Notes: a model not told the origin generated them from the letters alone. DNA of 64,000 bases from Salticus scenicus (GCA_963930645.1 OZ005651.1:332401527-332465526), one strand, 5' to 3'; counted from the first letter of the stretch, positions 35,205 to 47,412 are shown. Translations and numbers: made by a program.

Positions 35205-36180
35205 TATGCGGGATGCCAAGATTAAATGTTAACGAAATGTTGGTGAGCTGGTTTTTAGAAAGGTAAAAATTTTTTTGGCTGTATAAATTGGAAATTTGTC
35301 TCTAGGTGGCCACGTTGCTCACCCAATCTAGATGACAGCAAGTTAAAAAGCCAGTGCTTTAAAAAAAATTATTTGTATAACATTTAGAACATAGAAGAGA
35401 TTCAGAAAAAGTGTTTAGTTGTTTAAATAATTTCTTTAGAAACAGCACAAAAACGATTAAACAAAGCAAGTTTTAAGTGCCAGAAAATCTGAAAAAAAAA
35501 AAAAAAATCCATTTTTAACGAAAAGAATTAAGAAAGCAAGACTTCAGGGTCTTAAAAAAAATTAAAAAATGATCAGTTAATTATTGAGATGAAGTGGTTC
35601 TCTCTGATGAGTCAAGTTTAACTTATTTCAAGCTGATGGAAATAAGCAGGTCTGATGACGAAAATGTGAAAGACTTAATGAAAATCACACTTTTAAAACC
35701 GTGACGCATTCTCCGTACATTATGATACGAAACTGCATAATTTTTCCATGAGTTGGGCAAATTTTCATATTCAAGGGATCATTTAACCTGAAACAAAACT
35801 CGGCCATTAAAAAACTGATGACTGACCAACTATTTTGGAGGCATCTAAGACATTTCCACAATCAGCATTTCTAGATGATAATGCAACTTGCTACATGGCT
35901 CCTGTGGTACGTTTATTTGGTTCAAGTTGTTAAAATTAACTATCCATTCTCCTGAGCATCTATAATTTTGCAAGTTATCATAACTTTTTCTACTTAAAGT
36001 TAAATCCCACAAAGAATATAGCAGAATTTCTTCTTTACTAGAACTGAAAATAGTCCTAATCTCAATCTGCTCGAAAATGTTTAGTCTATAAAAGAGGGTG
36101 GGGGTTCGAAATTTGTTTCCTACAACTTTGAAAGAACTAGAAAAAATTGTTTATGATATTTGGTACAGCGAAATTTTTGA
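35205..36180 (+). pseudogene. Decayed Tc1-type transposase
   Basis: It opens with a GMPRLNVNE-like segment near 35212, a Tc1-type N-terminus. After many stops, VVLSDESSL (near 35597) marks the second catalytic region and LDDNATCYMAPV (near 35873) the next. The C-terminal part can be followed to about 36180 through similarity to 23731-24235. Frameshifts and stops are numerous. Confidence 0.7.
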
Positions 36181-36519
36181 GTTTCATGTTAAAAACTGTA
36201 AAACACTATGCCATTGCGCCTTAAAGCAATAATTCCATATAAAGGTGGAATTATCCAATGCAGAATACATATTTTTATTAAGTAATTGTTTAGATCTAAC
36301 AAATAAATAGTTTTATTTCATATAGTAAAATATGACGTGTTTATTTCATATAATAAATCATAATAGAATACTTAGTATATATTTATTATATTATGTTTAA
36401 AAAGAAAATTTTTTGTAGATTTTTATTAAATACTTCGTAGACTGTAATAAAGCGAATTATTAAACCAAAAATGTACTTAGGTATTACGTTATGACTTCCG
36501 TATTATATAAACATAACAG

Positions 36520-36732
36520 CATACTTGCCAACCATCTCATTATGAACCGTATAATTTTTAGTACCCGCCTTTTTTTTGACACCAACAATTTTTTAGAGTA
36601 ATTTTATTGTTATTTAATCGTAACAATATTTGGAGAGAATTGTTCTAAAAATAAAGTGGTGTGAAAAAATGGGCGTTTTTTCACGGGGCGTTAACAATTC
36701 TACAGTTATTAATGAGATTGTTGGCAAGTATG
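36520..36732. mobile_element. 6-bp-TSD foldback MITE (213 bp) inside the Tc1 relic
   Basis: CATACTTGCCAACCATCTCA at the left, complement of CATACTTGCCAACAATCTCA at the right, flank TAACAG identical on both sides (36514-36519, 36733-36738). Confidence 0.93.
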
Positions 36733-36856
36733 TAACAGCTGTTTCAATCATTAGTTTTCAAGTTATTGCAAACACAAAAGGTATAATTCAATTTTTCTGC
36801 CTTGTGGCTTTTTTTGCCCCTTAGTGTACAATAAAGTAAGAAAAAATTACTCTTAA

Positions 36857-37127
36857 CACTTTCGTGACCGCTGACGTAGATTCACGTCATTTGAAGATCT
36901 GTAACTGGGCGTGGGTGTTTCTTTTGCAATTTGTATGTTATTTTGTTTCTTAAAAATATACACAATATTCATACTTGTGCAATCAATATACTATGGATAC
37001 AAATACTTTGATTAGAGAGTGTATGATTATAATGTATATTCATTTGTATTATAAATGTGAATGCAGAAACTTTTGTTCTGAAAAATTGTAACTTGGCAAA
37101 ATAACGCCCACAGGCGGACCTTAATCC
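36857..37127. mobile_element. TTAA MITE (CACTTTCGCGACCGC family), right end lost
   Basis: TTAA at 36853-36856 and the end CACTTTCGTGACCGC are present. Similarity to 33416-33719 runs to GCCCACAGGCGGACC, where it stops before the distal inverted repeat. Confidence 0.75.
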
Positions 37128-37361
37128 ATGCCATTTAGTCTTTGAGATAATCTATTGGTAAAAAGAGATTCAAGTCAGAAATTTAGCATTAATCTTTGTA
37201 TAAATTATTTAAATCATTTTTTTCCCTTTATTAAATGAAGGCTGACAATCACTGAACGCTATAAAGGGTATAAATCGACATAATCCCTTTTTCCTAATCG
37301 ATTATTCTAACTTTATTTTTTGTCTCCTGAAAAATAAAGAATATGGACTTAAATCCTTTAT

Positions 37362-37564
37362 CATACTTGCCAACATCCTAATTACAAACCGGAAGATTTT
37401 TAGTACACACCCTTTTTCCCACACCAGTATATTTTTAGAGTAATTTTCTCCAAATTTAAATACGATTAGATAAGATGAAAAACATTTAAAATGTATACTG
37501 GTGTGGAAAAAAGGTCGTATACTAAAAAATCTTCCGGATCATAATGAGGATGTTGGCAAGTATG
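37362..37564. mobile_element. 6-bp-TSD foldback MITE (203 bp)
   Basis: CATACTTGCCAACATCCTAA and its complement form the ends. The flank CTTTAT is identical on both sides (37356-37361, 37565-37570). The core reads CACACCAGTATATTTTTAGA. Confidence 0.93.
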
Positions 37565-37716
37565 CTTTATAATTATCAGTACACACATATTGTTTCAGAA
37601 GAAGCCAGAGGGTGGGGTTTATTATTCTTTTGGAATGATATAAAAATTTCCTGCTTGCAATGCATTAATTTTACAAAAATAAGTTAATTTGTATAGTAAA
37701 CATCAAAACCTTACTT

Positions 37717-38736
37717 ACCAGGAAACCATCCCGTACTGTAATAATAATAAAAAATTCAAAGAAGCATGAATCGGAAGAGCCTCGGATAAACATGTTTTTT
37801 GACGCATAAAACAACTGCCCTTGTCAACTCGTTTTCTATTGGGTTGTTCGGAAAGTCATTTCGTTTTTCTCAGCAGAGGACTTAATTGTATTTTTTTCAC
37901 ACCTTCTTCACATTTAAGTTGCATTGCCATTACATATTGTGACAGCTGATATAGCAAGGCTTGCTTGTGAAAAAGGTCGTTTTATTCTGCTCAATAGTTT
38001 TTGATTGGTGCCCTATCAAATAAAGAAAATCAGAAGCGACATTTTCGGCATATTTTGTTTTTGCTATCAAAAATTCGAAAATACTATTCAAACAAGGAAA
38101 AAAAGTATACGATGTGTGCACAGAAAATTTATTTAAAGAACGCTATTGTCAAAACTGGTTTACCAAATTTTGTTCTGGCAATTTTGAGTTGAAGATGCAT
38201 AACGTTCTAGAAAACCAGTTTGTGCTAATGAAGACAAAATAAAGTATTGATTTATGAAAAACTGCCAAATAACAACTCGTGAGATCGCTAAGAAACCGAT
38301 CAAAGTGGAGAATATATAATTCATTAAAATATTTATACAATATAAGAAAACCGTCTTTCATTTTCGAAGGAAAAAACGAAATTACTTTCCGAACAACCCA
38401 ATAGTTATAAATTCTGAATGTTCGCTAATGATCGGTGCAACCACGCCTGAATTGTTAAAACTACGCCTTATTGAAATTATTAATGAAATCCAAAACAAGC
38501 GGAAAACGGAAGGGCATGGAGAAACGTGTTGTTTGATGCATAAAACAGTCGCCCATTTCAGCTTTGAGATTCATTCTATCGAGATATAACGTCTGAAAAT
38601 TCGCTAATGTAGAATCTAAAAACGGGCTCACGAGAACAAACAATTTACGCGTCGAAAATCACGTTAGATTATGCCCTCTCAAATGAACCTCATTTAATTG
38701 ATTTCTGTTATTACACTATTAGGATGGCTTCCTGGT
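37717..38736. mobile_element. ACCAGGAAAC-type element, copy 2, split by a mariner
   Basis: The ends are ACCAGGAAACCATCCCGTAC and complement ACCAGGAAGCCATCC. The right part (38470-38736) matches 33720-34072. A mariner copy occupies 37839-38401. Confidence 0.7.
37839..38401 (+). mobile_element. mariner, internally deleted (563 bp)
   Basis: Ends TTGGGTTGTTCGGAAAGTCA and the complement of TTGGGTTGTTCGGAAAGTAA are typical mariner termini, with TA on both sides (37837-37838, 38402-38403). A remnant of the transposase N-terminal DNA-binding region (KENQKRHFRHILFLL, then NWF-like VKTGLPNFVLAIL) is readable with errors. The catalytic half is absent. Confidence 0.88.
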
Positions 38737-38773
38737 TAGAAAAAAATAAAATAAAATAAAATTTTACAATATT

Positions 38774-39001
38774 GGACTGAATTTGCATAAATTGGTCTGA
38801 TACAGTGTTGCCAGACTTTGCGACTTTTTTGTTCAATAGTCATCAATGATTTTGAGAAGTGATATTTGACATACATGATAGACGACTAATTGTCTATTAT
38901 GTATATCAAATATCACTTCTCAAAATTATTGATGACTATTGAACAAAAGAGTCATAAAGTCTGGCAACACTGTATCAGACCAATTTATGCAAGCTCAGTC
39001 C
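38774..39001. mobile_element. CAGTGTTGCCAG foldback MITE within a longer palindrome (228 bp)
   Basis: The inner element (CAGTGTTGCCAGACTTTG... and complement) is extended outward by a matching inverted pair, TTGCATAAATTGGTCTGATA, so the two arms are complementary for more than 100 bp. Confidence 0.85.
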
Positions 39002-39102
39002 AATAAACAAGTCGCTAAGTCTGATAACACTGGTCTGATAATGTATGTCCCATATAACGCGATTTCCTATTGCACAGAACGGACCTCCGCGTTATACAGC
39101 AG

Positions 39103-39271
39103 CAGTGTTGTCAGATCTGGCGGATTTTTTATTCAATAATCACCAATAATTTTTAATCGAAACGTCTGCCTAATCACTTCGAAGAATGATAGCCCATAAT
39201 GTATACGAAATATCATTTTCAAAATTATTGGTGATTATTGAATAAAAAATCCGCCAGATCTGGCAACACTG
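39103..39271. mobile_element. CAGTGTTGCCAG foldback MITE (169 bp)
   Basis: CAGTGTTGTCAGATCTGGCG and the complement of CAGTGTTGCCAGATCTGGCG form the ends, with arms continuing through TTTTTTATTCAATAATCACC. Related copies are at 38774, 43159, 59300 and 63857. Confidence 0.9.
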
Positions 39272-39484
39272 TACTGGAGTCTACTGTACTTGAATTCTTA
39301 ATTATGAAATGTGCAAGATCAGTGTCTGTATCTTTAAAAATGATAAGACATATTACTTTGTTTAAAATTCTTTTTCAATAATAAATGTTATTTTTACGCC
39401 GTGATTAGAATTAATCGAAAATAAATAATATTGCGCTTTTGTTTCAATAATAGATTATATGAGCTAAAAAGAAAAAAAAAAAAA

Positions 39485-40345
39485 ACAGTATGTTGTGGCC
39501 ACCACAAGACTTTCTTCTATATTTTCTTACACAAATTCACTCAATAACAATCATAAAAAAAAAAAAAAAAAAAATTACGATTTTTTTTTCAGGGATGGAA
39601 CACGGGCGCAGAATTCATACCACTATCAATGTAAGAAAATTTTCTGCCTCTTAAATCAACGATATTATAGGTAGATAAATTTCTTCAACAGATTCCGGTA
39701 TGAATACTGCGCCCGTGTTTCATCCCTGTTTTTTCTAAGGTTTTTTTTTTTTTTTTTTTTTTTTTTGTTAAAAGTAAAAAAAAAAAAATCGATAACTTTA
39801 TTTTAAATTATCACAGATTTATAGTTTAACCATTCGCTTTAAGGGTATTGACGAGACCTTTCGAAAGATACCCATCTTGAAAATTTACCCCCTCGGGGGG
39901 GGGGGGGGGAAGCGATGCCCCCACATGCACAGAAGTTTTTCCCTAGTTAACTACTACTATTATCAATAATTCATATTAATTTTACAATCACAAGTTAAAA
40001 ATAACTTTCATGATGTACATTTATAAGAAATTTTGTCCTATACTGCCATGTTAAAAATTTAGAAAAAATGCGATCACAGCGCCACCTGCAGAGCGATTGA
40101 TCCCCAAATCTAATCAGCACCATTCTATCTCAGGGTCCTACTATATACCAAGTTTGGTTAAATTTCATTCATTGTTTCGTGAGCTACAGTGTCCACAAAA
40201 ATCGTGATACACACAGACAGGCATTTTGAAAAAACTATCAATTCGTGTTCAGGACCTCCCAAAACGTGTAGATCCGTCAAAAAACGGAGGTCGAAAATTT
40301 TCGCGAATCCAATACTTTCTCTATATTACATATAGAAGAAAGTAA
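39485..40345. mobile_element. ACTTTCTTCTATAT-type repeat, copy 1
   Basis: It starts near TATGTTGTGGCCACCACAAG and ACTTTCTTCTATATTTTC and ends ATATAGAAGAAAGTAAAA, so the ends are inverted copies. Internal text (CCTATACTGCCATGTTAAAA, then GCGCCACCTGCAGAGCGATT) recurs in 43925-44560. A foldback MITE (39590-39728), poly-A/T and poly-G runs interrupt it. Confidence 0.65.
39590..39728. mobile_element. Foldback MITE, CAGGGATGGAACACGGGCGC termini (139 bp)
   Basis: Ends CAGGGATGGAACACGGGCGC and complement of CAGGGATGAAACACGGGCGC; inner CATACCACTAT pairs with its complement. The flank is poly-T, so the target duplication is uninformative here, but the second copy (46754-46892) has a clear 6-bp one. 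Confidence 0.88.
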
Positions 40346-41159
40346 AAAAGAACAATTTTGCAACATTTCATTCTGAATTAAAAAACATTTAATAAAAATT
40401 CAATATTTTACTATGTTACACTATGCGATAAAATTTAAATAACATAAAGCTTACAAACCGTACAGTAAACAAATACAAAAACATAACAACAAGATTAAAA
40501 CTGAAAATTCACGGTAAAAACTCTTATAAAAAATATTAAATAATAATAATAATGATAATAAACGATTATCAAATGTATATTGCAATTTCAAACAATAAGC
40601 CCCGCCTTACCGCGTACTCTGTCTAAAACATCACATTTAACTTGATGTGTACAAACCCTACAATGTTCAAATAAAAAAAAAGGGGGGGGGGAAGACAACA
40701 TTGTTTAAAAAAAAGAAAAAAAAAAAAAAGCGTCGAAAAACCAGGAAAAGTTATTTAATATCAAGATCGAATATGTTCCTGTTTCTGTCTTGTAAAGTAA
40801 GCCCTGCCTTTACACATTTTCTAAAACTTTACATTAACAAACAAAATGATTTTACATATTCGTGATTAAATCATTTAAATTTTGTCTTCAGCAATCGATG
40901 CAGTAAATTCCATTGACGTTTATGCATACCAGCATTACTTATAGAGTCAAATACGAATATGCAAAATAGTTTTATTTTAAAACTGTTTCAGCAATACAGA
41001 AGGCGGGGCTTGTTTTCTTTTGGATTTCTTTCACAATCTCTCGCCTGCATTGCGGTAATTTTACAAAAATAAGTTGATCTGCATAATAAACATCGAAATG
41101 TTGCTTAGAAAACAATAAGAATAACATAAAAGTAAATTAAAATAGTTTTCCGTAAGATT
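40346..41159. other. AT-rich stretch without a recognised gene
   Basis: It contains A/G homopolymers (about 40673-40730), a degraded run of AATAAT, and GCCCCGCCTTAC blocks that resemble parts of 34540-34740, so it is probably old transposon sequence. Confidence 0.5.
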
Positions 41160-42056
41160 ATATACAGATATTTACTTATAGGTAATAAAAATGATAACAT
41201 GTGATGACTCCTAATAGCAATAAAAAAAAATAAATTTTACTGTAACTCGAAAAATAATGTTAGGAATGAGCTGTAAATTTGGAAACCCATATTTCCGATG
41301 ATGCTTGTTCTATTTGTGAAAAAATTAATATGGGTCATAATTCATATTTTTTTCGAATATGAATTTATGAATAATTTTCATAATTCAAAAAGTGTTTTTT
41401 AACCAAAAATATGCATGTAATATGTTTGGGTCACTTCATTCTAACGCATAAAAAAAAAAAAAGGAAAATTTGAATATAACAATTTTTTGGGAAGAATAAT
41501 TAATGTTTGTCATATTCATTAAACATTAGCATTCTTATAATTTGAAAGCTTATAACTTCAAACAAAAGCTTATAACTCTACTAAAATTTGAGTTAAATAT
41601 ATAAATTATACCATTTTCCGCAATGTTTTGATCCAAATAATTAAAAAAAAGTAAAAAAGTTAAAAAATAAATAAAATAAAATAAAATAAAATAAATAAAT
41701 AAATAAATAAATGGGGGCTACCATTGAAAAAATTAAGTTGGTGCCAGTTTTAATATGTAGACGATCCCCTAAGCAAAATCTAATTATACCGCTGTAAACT
41801 AGATGTTATTGTAAATTGATCAGTACCAGCCGCATGTTTCTACGATAATTTACGTCGAAACTATTCGGGGGGGAGGGAGCTTTTTTTTTTTGCCTACTAT
41901 ACGTTTTTTGATACTGAAAATTTTTAATTGAAACATTTAATATTTTTTTTTAGAAGTCTTCGGTGATTAAGCATGATAAATTTTTTTGCAAATAAATATT
42001 GTTGCTAAAAAAATATACAAGTTGGCACCCCTTGATTACTTTTGTAACTATAGGTG

Positions 42057-42257
42057 CAGAGTTCCCAACTTTTATAAATTATTCACGAGCATTTTTATCC
42101 CCGGATTCTTTTCGCCCCAGAAATTTTGTAGATTATTTCTCTTCAATATGTAACAACGATTAAATAAGAAGAAAATCATTTCTCAAAGTTTCCGGCATGA
42201 AAAAGAGGCGGGGCTAAAAATGCTCATGAATAAATTATAAAAGTTGGGAACTGTGCA
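42057..42257. mobile_element. 6-bp-TSD foldback MITE (201 bp)
   Basis: Ends CAGAGTTCCCAACTTTTATA and the complement TGCACAGTTCCCAAC. The flank TAGGTG is identical on both sides (42051-42056, 42258-42263). Confidence 0.85.
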
Positions 42258-42840
42258 TAGGTGCCAATTTGTACGGTTCGTCGAGTCTCTGATCTCGGTG
42301 GGAGACTTCGCAACTAGAAATATACCAGAACTATTTTTATAACAATTTCCATTTTATTTAATCGTAGAAAAAAAAATGGGACATTTTTCTATTAAAAAAT
42401 AGTGGTGATAAATTTTATTTAAAAATTCAAAACATTGTCGAGTATGCATTGCAAAATTACAATGGAACGGGCATCAAACTATTCATGTAATCAATATAAA
42501 ACAGACATAAAACACTTATCCCACATAAATATACAGTAGTAGACCATTTGCAATTCCTAATCTGTCGTTCAGTTGGACTACCTGCTTTCAATATTTTACT
42601 TTTTTATACATGTGATACACATTTACTATTTAATAGTACCCTATAAATTAAAAAATAAAAATAAAAACGCGCTTATATTACAAAATGCGCTAAAAACAAA
42701 TTTTGAACTAGAACTAGGGGCCCAAGAACACAAGTCCCCTCCCCCCAGTCCGTTTCTGTTTGAGCATGTACTCAGTTGTAGTATTCTCCGGCTTTTTTTC
42801 AGGACATTCTAAGGAATGAGAAGTTTTCGCCTTTATTGCA

Positions 42841-42879
<39 letters not shown>

Positions 42880-42983
42880 ACAATAATCTCTGCATTATTC
42901 GATCATGACATATCACTATAAAAATACCATAACAATTTCTGCAGGAAATTAGTGGCGGCAAAAAAAAGCAGAACTTTCTTATT
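42258..42983. other. AT-rich stretch, no gene seen
   Basis: A 79-codon open frame (42573-42812) has no domain and low-complexity composition. A poly-T run lies at about 42847-42875. Confidence 0.5.
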
Positions 42984-43075
42984 CATAGCTGCCAACATTT
43001 AAATTTATTCCGGGGTATTTTTTTAGCCCCGCCATTATTTCAAACCACTCGTATCATAATTTTGTGATACAAATA
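42984..43075. mobile_element. 6-bp-TSD foldback MITE, left arm only
   Basis: CATAGCTGCCAACATTTAAA and GCCCCGCCATTATTTCAAAC match the arms of 58519-58711. The right arm is missing. Confidence 0.65.
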
Positions 43076-43122
43076 AATGTATAATTATTATCTATGTAAA
43101 AATAGGGTAGAAATCCCTTTAA

Positions 43123-43364
43123 CCTTTTGCTATCCCAAACGCTGTAAAGCGCTCTAAACAGTGTTTCTAAATTTATGGACGCTTTTATTCAGCTCTCACC
43201 AATAATTTTGAGGAATGATATTTCATATACATAATGGATCGAATTCCTTCGAAGTGATTAGGCAACCGTTACAGTTAAAATCTAGTGATGGATATTGAAT
43301 AAAAATGTGCCTAAATTTGGCGACACTGACCAGAGGAGGGAAATTGAATAGGACCGGCAAAGGG
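43123..43364. mobile_element. piggyBac-type MITE carrying a nested foldback MITE
   Basis: TTAA lies at 43119-43122 and 43365-43368; ends are CCTTTTGC and GCAAAGG. Inside, 43159-43328 is a CAGTGTT foldback copy. A piece of the 17172-17244 family follows at 43372-43428. Confidence 0.7.
43159..43328. mobile_element. CAGTGTT foldback MITE, diverged (170 bp)
   Basis: Left CAGTGTTTCTAAATTTATGG, right complement CAGTGTCGCCAAATTTAGG. The internal GAAGTGATTAGGCAACCGTT block is shared with 63955 and 59395. Confidence 0.75.
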
Positions 43365-43924
43365 TTAAATCTGAACAGGAAACGTAGCTTTCCACACACT
43401 ACAGTGGTCGGTGAAGTGATTAAAAGGTAAAAGGAAAGAAATAGGCCGAGTATCTTTTTCGAGAAACGTGAAATTTAGTGATCAGTTGCAAACAAAAATT
43501 TAAAAGTCTTACTGATATAATTCAATGTAAGCTTCTTCGAAAGCTGCTAGAAAAAAGAAGTGATCGAGTGCAGTTAGAGTCGTGTGTGCGATATTGCCGA
43601 TTTCGGATTTTCGCAACAATTTGATTTTGCATTTTTCACATGTTTCAGCTCCTGTACCTCGCCATTAAAACTAGATGCCCTAATGAGACTGATATCATCT
43701 AATAGGATTATTTTCTGTTCTTTCCAAATAAATGTTATTTTTTTTGTGCAGCAATTTTAAAAACTTCAGAATCTGGGGATATTTTAAGACTTGGATATTT
43801 TTTTCTCCATCAGCTATATAACTTGCAAACGGTTGGAGATAGAACAGGGTTTCAAAAATATATTGTGATGTAACATGAAACAATAATAAAAATATTGATC
43901 AAATAATACATGTATATATGTATA

Positions 43925-44560
43925 TAAACTACTATGTTGTGGACGTCACAAAACTTTCTTTTATATTTTCCTATACAAATTCACGCAGTGCAAATTATTT
44001 ATTAAAATTATTATTAATTAATATTACTTCCCATTATAGCACACACAGACAGTTTTCATCTCAGCGAAAACAGTAAACGTCCAATGAAAGCCAATTTCGT
44101 GTCCTATAAACAACAATTAAGGAAATGAATTTTTTCAGATTTTTTGGGGGGAAAAACGATAAGTTTGTTTCAGCAATGCTTTTACATGTAGAAAACTACT
44201 TTACTGGTTGACTATTACTTTTTTTTTTCAATTTTACAATTATTCGTTAAGAATAATTACCATTGTGTACATTTATACGAAAGTTTGTCCTATACTGCTA
44301 CATAGAATTTTGAAAAAGGGGTAGCAACGCCACCTGTTGGACGATTTTCACCAACAATTGATAGGTACTAATTTATGTCAAAGTGCAACTGCATATAAAT
44401 TTACATAAAATTCTGTACATTAGTTCTTGAGAAAAAAATATCATATAGATATACATGTTTATTTTTGCTACACACACAAAAATACACACATAATCTAAAA
44501 TGATCAAGGTGTGTACTGGATCTCTTAAAACCTGCAAAACCACTGAATGTAGGTTGTCAT
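43925..44560. mobile_element. ACTTTCTTCTATAT-type repeat, copy 2
   Basis: It begins TATGTTGTGGACGTCACAAA and shares CCTATACTGC and CGCCACCTG with copy 1 at 39485-40345. The right inverted end is not clear. Confidence 0.55.
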
Positions 44561-45138
44561 AATTTATTACGAAACCAATGCTTTATTATTTTACCGGGTG
44601 ATTTAAAATAGATGTTACTGCAATTACCTTTTAAAATAAGTCACAGAATCATGCTCTTCCAATTACAAAATTGTTTCAAATATATCGTAGATTTCGGACA
44701 AGGCATTTTTTTTTTTATTAAAGCGATCGTAAACGAATTAAAATACTAAATTTAAATTTTTTATGATCTTTCCTTTCCTATACATATATTCACTTTTAAC
44801 AATAACATTCCTTTAGAGAAAACTTAGCATAATGTCATTTAAATGCAATTTAATTGTAGTTATTATTTATAACAATCTCTCCTAGATATGTGCGCAATCA
44901 CAACAACCCTGTAAGGACAGATCGCGCAAAATAGCTTTCTTGGCTAGATGTTACATTAAAGGAAAGCAACAAAATAGCAATGGAAATGCAGAAAAACAAA
45001 TGAAGTCAAAATTATTCTCGAATAGTTTTCATTATTCACGTTTTACATTATTCATAAATTCATAATAATTTGGAATATCATGCACTAAACAGAGCTTCTA
45101 ACTTTTTAATTTATTCCGTAGCATTGTTAGTAAATACT

Positions 45139-45173
<35 letters not shown>

Positions 45174-46753
45174 CCATTCCACTTGTTTGCAAGAGCCATA
45201 TTTTTCTTATTTAACCGTAATTACATATTAGAGAAAATTACTGTACAAAGAAAGTGTTGTCAAAAAGGGCGGATACTAATGCTACAGAATAAATAAATTA
45301 AAAACTAGGCAGCTCTAACACTAAATGAAATTCTTAAACTCAAACACGTAAAGTAAATTTGAAAAAAAAAAAAAAAAACATTCTTTATTCCTGTAGCAAA
45401 AGATTACGATTCACTATTCTCTTAAAATATGAATAACATATAATTGCTCTCAAAAGAATCTTTTTCTGCTTCAACAAACATTGTAAGAGACAGACATAGT
45501 TTGGGAATTCTCAAACTGCCAATACTTAGAAAACAAACGCTAATCTTAAAAGAATTTACGTATTTAAGAAAGATTCTTAAAAATAATTCAGTTAAAAATC
45601 ATTCAGTTAAAAGTCATTCATTTTATACATTAATGCATATTTTAGACTCCATCTTAATTTATTCTGTTCATCTTTGCAAAATTTTCTTCGGTGCAGTCTT
45701 AATTCATAAAGCAAAGTCTTACATTTTCCTTCCAGTCTCAAATTTCATCTTACAAAAAATAAACATATTCCGAGTATATTTTATGACAGAAATAACTTCG
45801 TAAATCATAACTGAATTTTATTTATTTATTTATTTTCTTTTTGCCATTTTTAATTACTACCAACAAAGTGTTTTTTTTTTTAGTTGTTCTAACATCCTAG
45901 TAAGCTTTAGTCTCAAAATCTTCAAAACAATTTGTTAATTACAAACGGTTCGTGAAATTGCATAAATTCATTATTAAAATTAATTTTCGGAGAAGTTGTT
46001 ATGAAAACAATACTGCCTTTTTTATCTTCTTCAATTCCATGTTAATGCGTTCTGTTTTCGAACCGTTTTAGCCAATCTTTTCACAAAAAATCAATATTCT
46101 TTTATCACTTTCATTTCATTTCATTGAAATTAAAAGAACGAGAAAATGAAGATGGAAATAACTCCACTTTAATCATTTCTAAAATATTTTTTGATCTGAT
46201 TTCCGGCTTTGCATTAGAGTCTCTTGTTAATTTAGAATTAAATAGTTCGTGAGAGAATGTTGAAGTATTTTTGTGTAAATATTTTGGGGCACTTGTTTGA
46301 GTTATATATATGTACTACATAAATTCTTCATGTTTAGTTATTAAACAATTTTAATTACAAATGTAAATATTTATGTTTATTCGTTTGTTTTGAGGTGGAG
46401 GTTTGAGATTTAAAATGTTGTTAAAAAATTATAATGCAATTTCTGTGTAAATAATTTCACGTCTTGTTTCGGTTATTTTAGCAAAGCTTTTGTGATATAT
46501 GTAAATAATTTGAGTCTTTTAAATTAGGCTTGGGATCCTTACGAAAAATTCAACACAATGCCTCATTATTTAATATCAGTATATAAAAATAAGGCGAAAT
46601 TAAATTAACTATATAGAAAGATGTCTTACCGATTTTTAATATTCACTCTGAAAATAATGTTATTCTTTTTTTTTTTTTTTTTTTTTTTTTTTCATTTTTC
46701 TGAACGATTATATACATAAATGCCAATATTTTAACTCTTATCGCTCGTATGTC
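44561..46753. other. AT-rich stretch without a recognised gene
   Basis: Apart from a foldback MITE (45090-45319) and poly-T runs near 45147 and 46669, I see nothing. A 119-codon plus-strand frame at 45444-45803 has no domain, signal or splice context and is probably chance. Confidence 0.5.
45090..45319. mobile_element. 6-bp-TSD foldback MITE (~230 bp)
   Basis: Left CAGAGCTTCTAACTTTTTAA, right complement AGAGCTGCCTAGTTTTTAAT. The flank ACTAAA (or CACTAAA) is present on both sides. A poly-T expansion sits inside the left arm. Confidence 0.75.
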
Positions 46754-46892
46754 CAGGGGTGGAACACGGGCGCAGAATTCATACCGGAATCCGTTTAAGA
46801 AATTTCTCTACCTATAATATCGTTGATTTAAGAAGCAAAAAACTTTCTTACATTAATAGTGGTATGAATTCTACGCCCGTGTTCCATCCCTG
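46754..46892. mobile_element. Foldback MITE, CAGGGATGGAACACGGGCGT termini (139 bp)
   Basis: Same length as 39590-39728 but with its interior in the opposite orientation. The flank TATGTC is identical on both sides (46748-46753, 46893-46898). Confidence 0.92.
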
Positions 46893-47171
46893 TATGTCCC
46901 TTCTGAGGGGACATTAAAAAATCAAGCCACGCCTTAAGGTGTTCCTCTGCAAATGAAATGTTATTTTTCTAAAACGTGTAACTAAAGGCTACTTTTCGGC
47001 TACCAGAAAATTTTAACAGAAAGATTTATTTAATTTAATGATGAAGTAAAATAAAACAAATTATTACAACTTTTCGGTAGCCAAAAGGTAGTAAGTTGGA
47101 AACTATACATGTGACGTTTTAAAGAAACGCCAAAAGGCGTGTCTTACTGTTCATTTGCCGAGCCCAAAGGG

Positions 47172-47344
47172 TTAATTTATTCAGGAGTATTTTTAGCTAC
47201 GCCTTTATTCCATACCACTTATTTTTTAAAAGTTATTTTTTCTTATTTTATGGAGGTTGTATCATGGTTCGTACGGCCACGCCTTTTTTGAAGGACTCTC
47301 TCACCAGTATTTTTATACGATATATTCCCTTTTAAGCTTTAAGG

Positions 47345-47412
<68 letters not shown>

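Larger units (their letters stand above)
34929..36826 (+). mobile_element. Tc1-type transposon relic (1.9 kb)
   Basis: The ends are CACTAAGCAAAAA and complement of CACTAAGGGGCAAAAA, with TA at 34927-34928 and 36827-36828. It contains a decayed transposase and a later foldback MITE (36520-36732). A poly-A run (34937-34966) directly follows the left terminus. Its 3' end recurs inverted at 23731-24235. Confidence 0.8.
29043..41880. mobile_element. Second CAGTCGGGGG-type element, expanded by nested insertions
   Basis: The left arm begins CAATCGGAAAAAAAA immediately after the TA that ends copy 1, and follows the left arm of 26607-29040 to about 29340. About 700 bp at 41160-41880 is the same arm inverted (for example GCCACATAGTTATCATCG at the left appears as a diverged complement near 41795-41855). 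Everything between is other transposons. That the two arms belong to one 12.8-kb insertion is inference; the right terminus is degraded. Confidence 0.5.

Noticed and set aside
45444..45803. Plus-strand open frame of 119 codons
   Set aside because: No domain, no signal peptide, no splice context, Ile/Phe/Lys-rich as expected by chance in AT-rich DNA.
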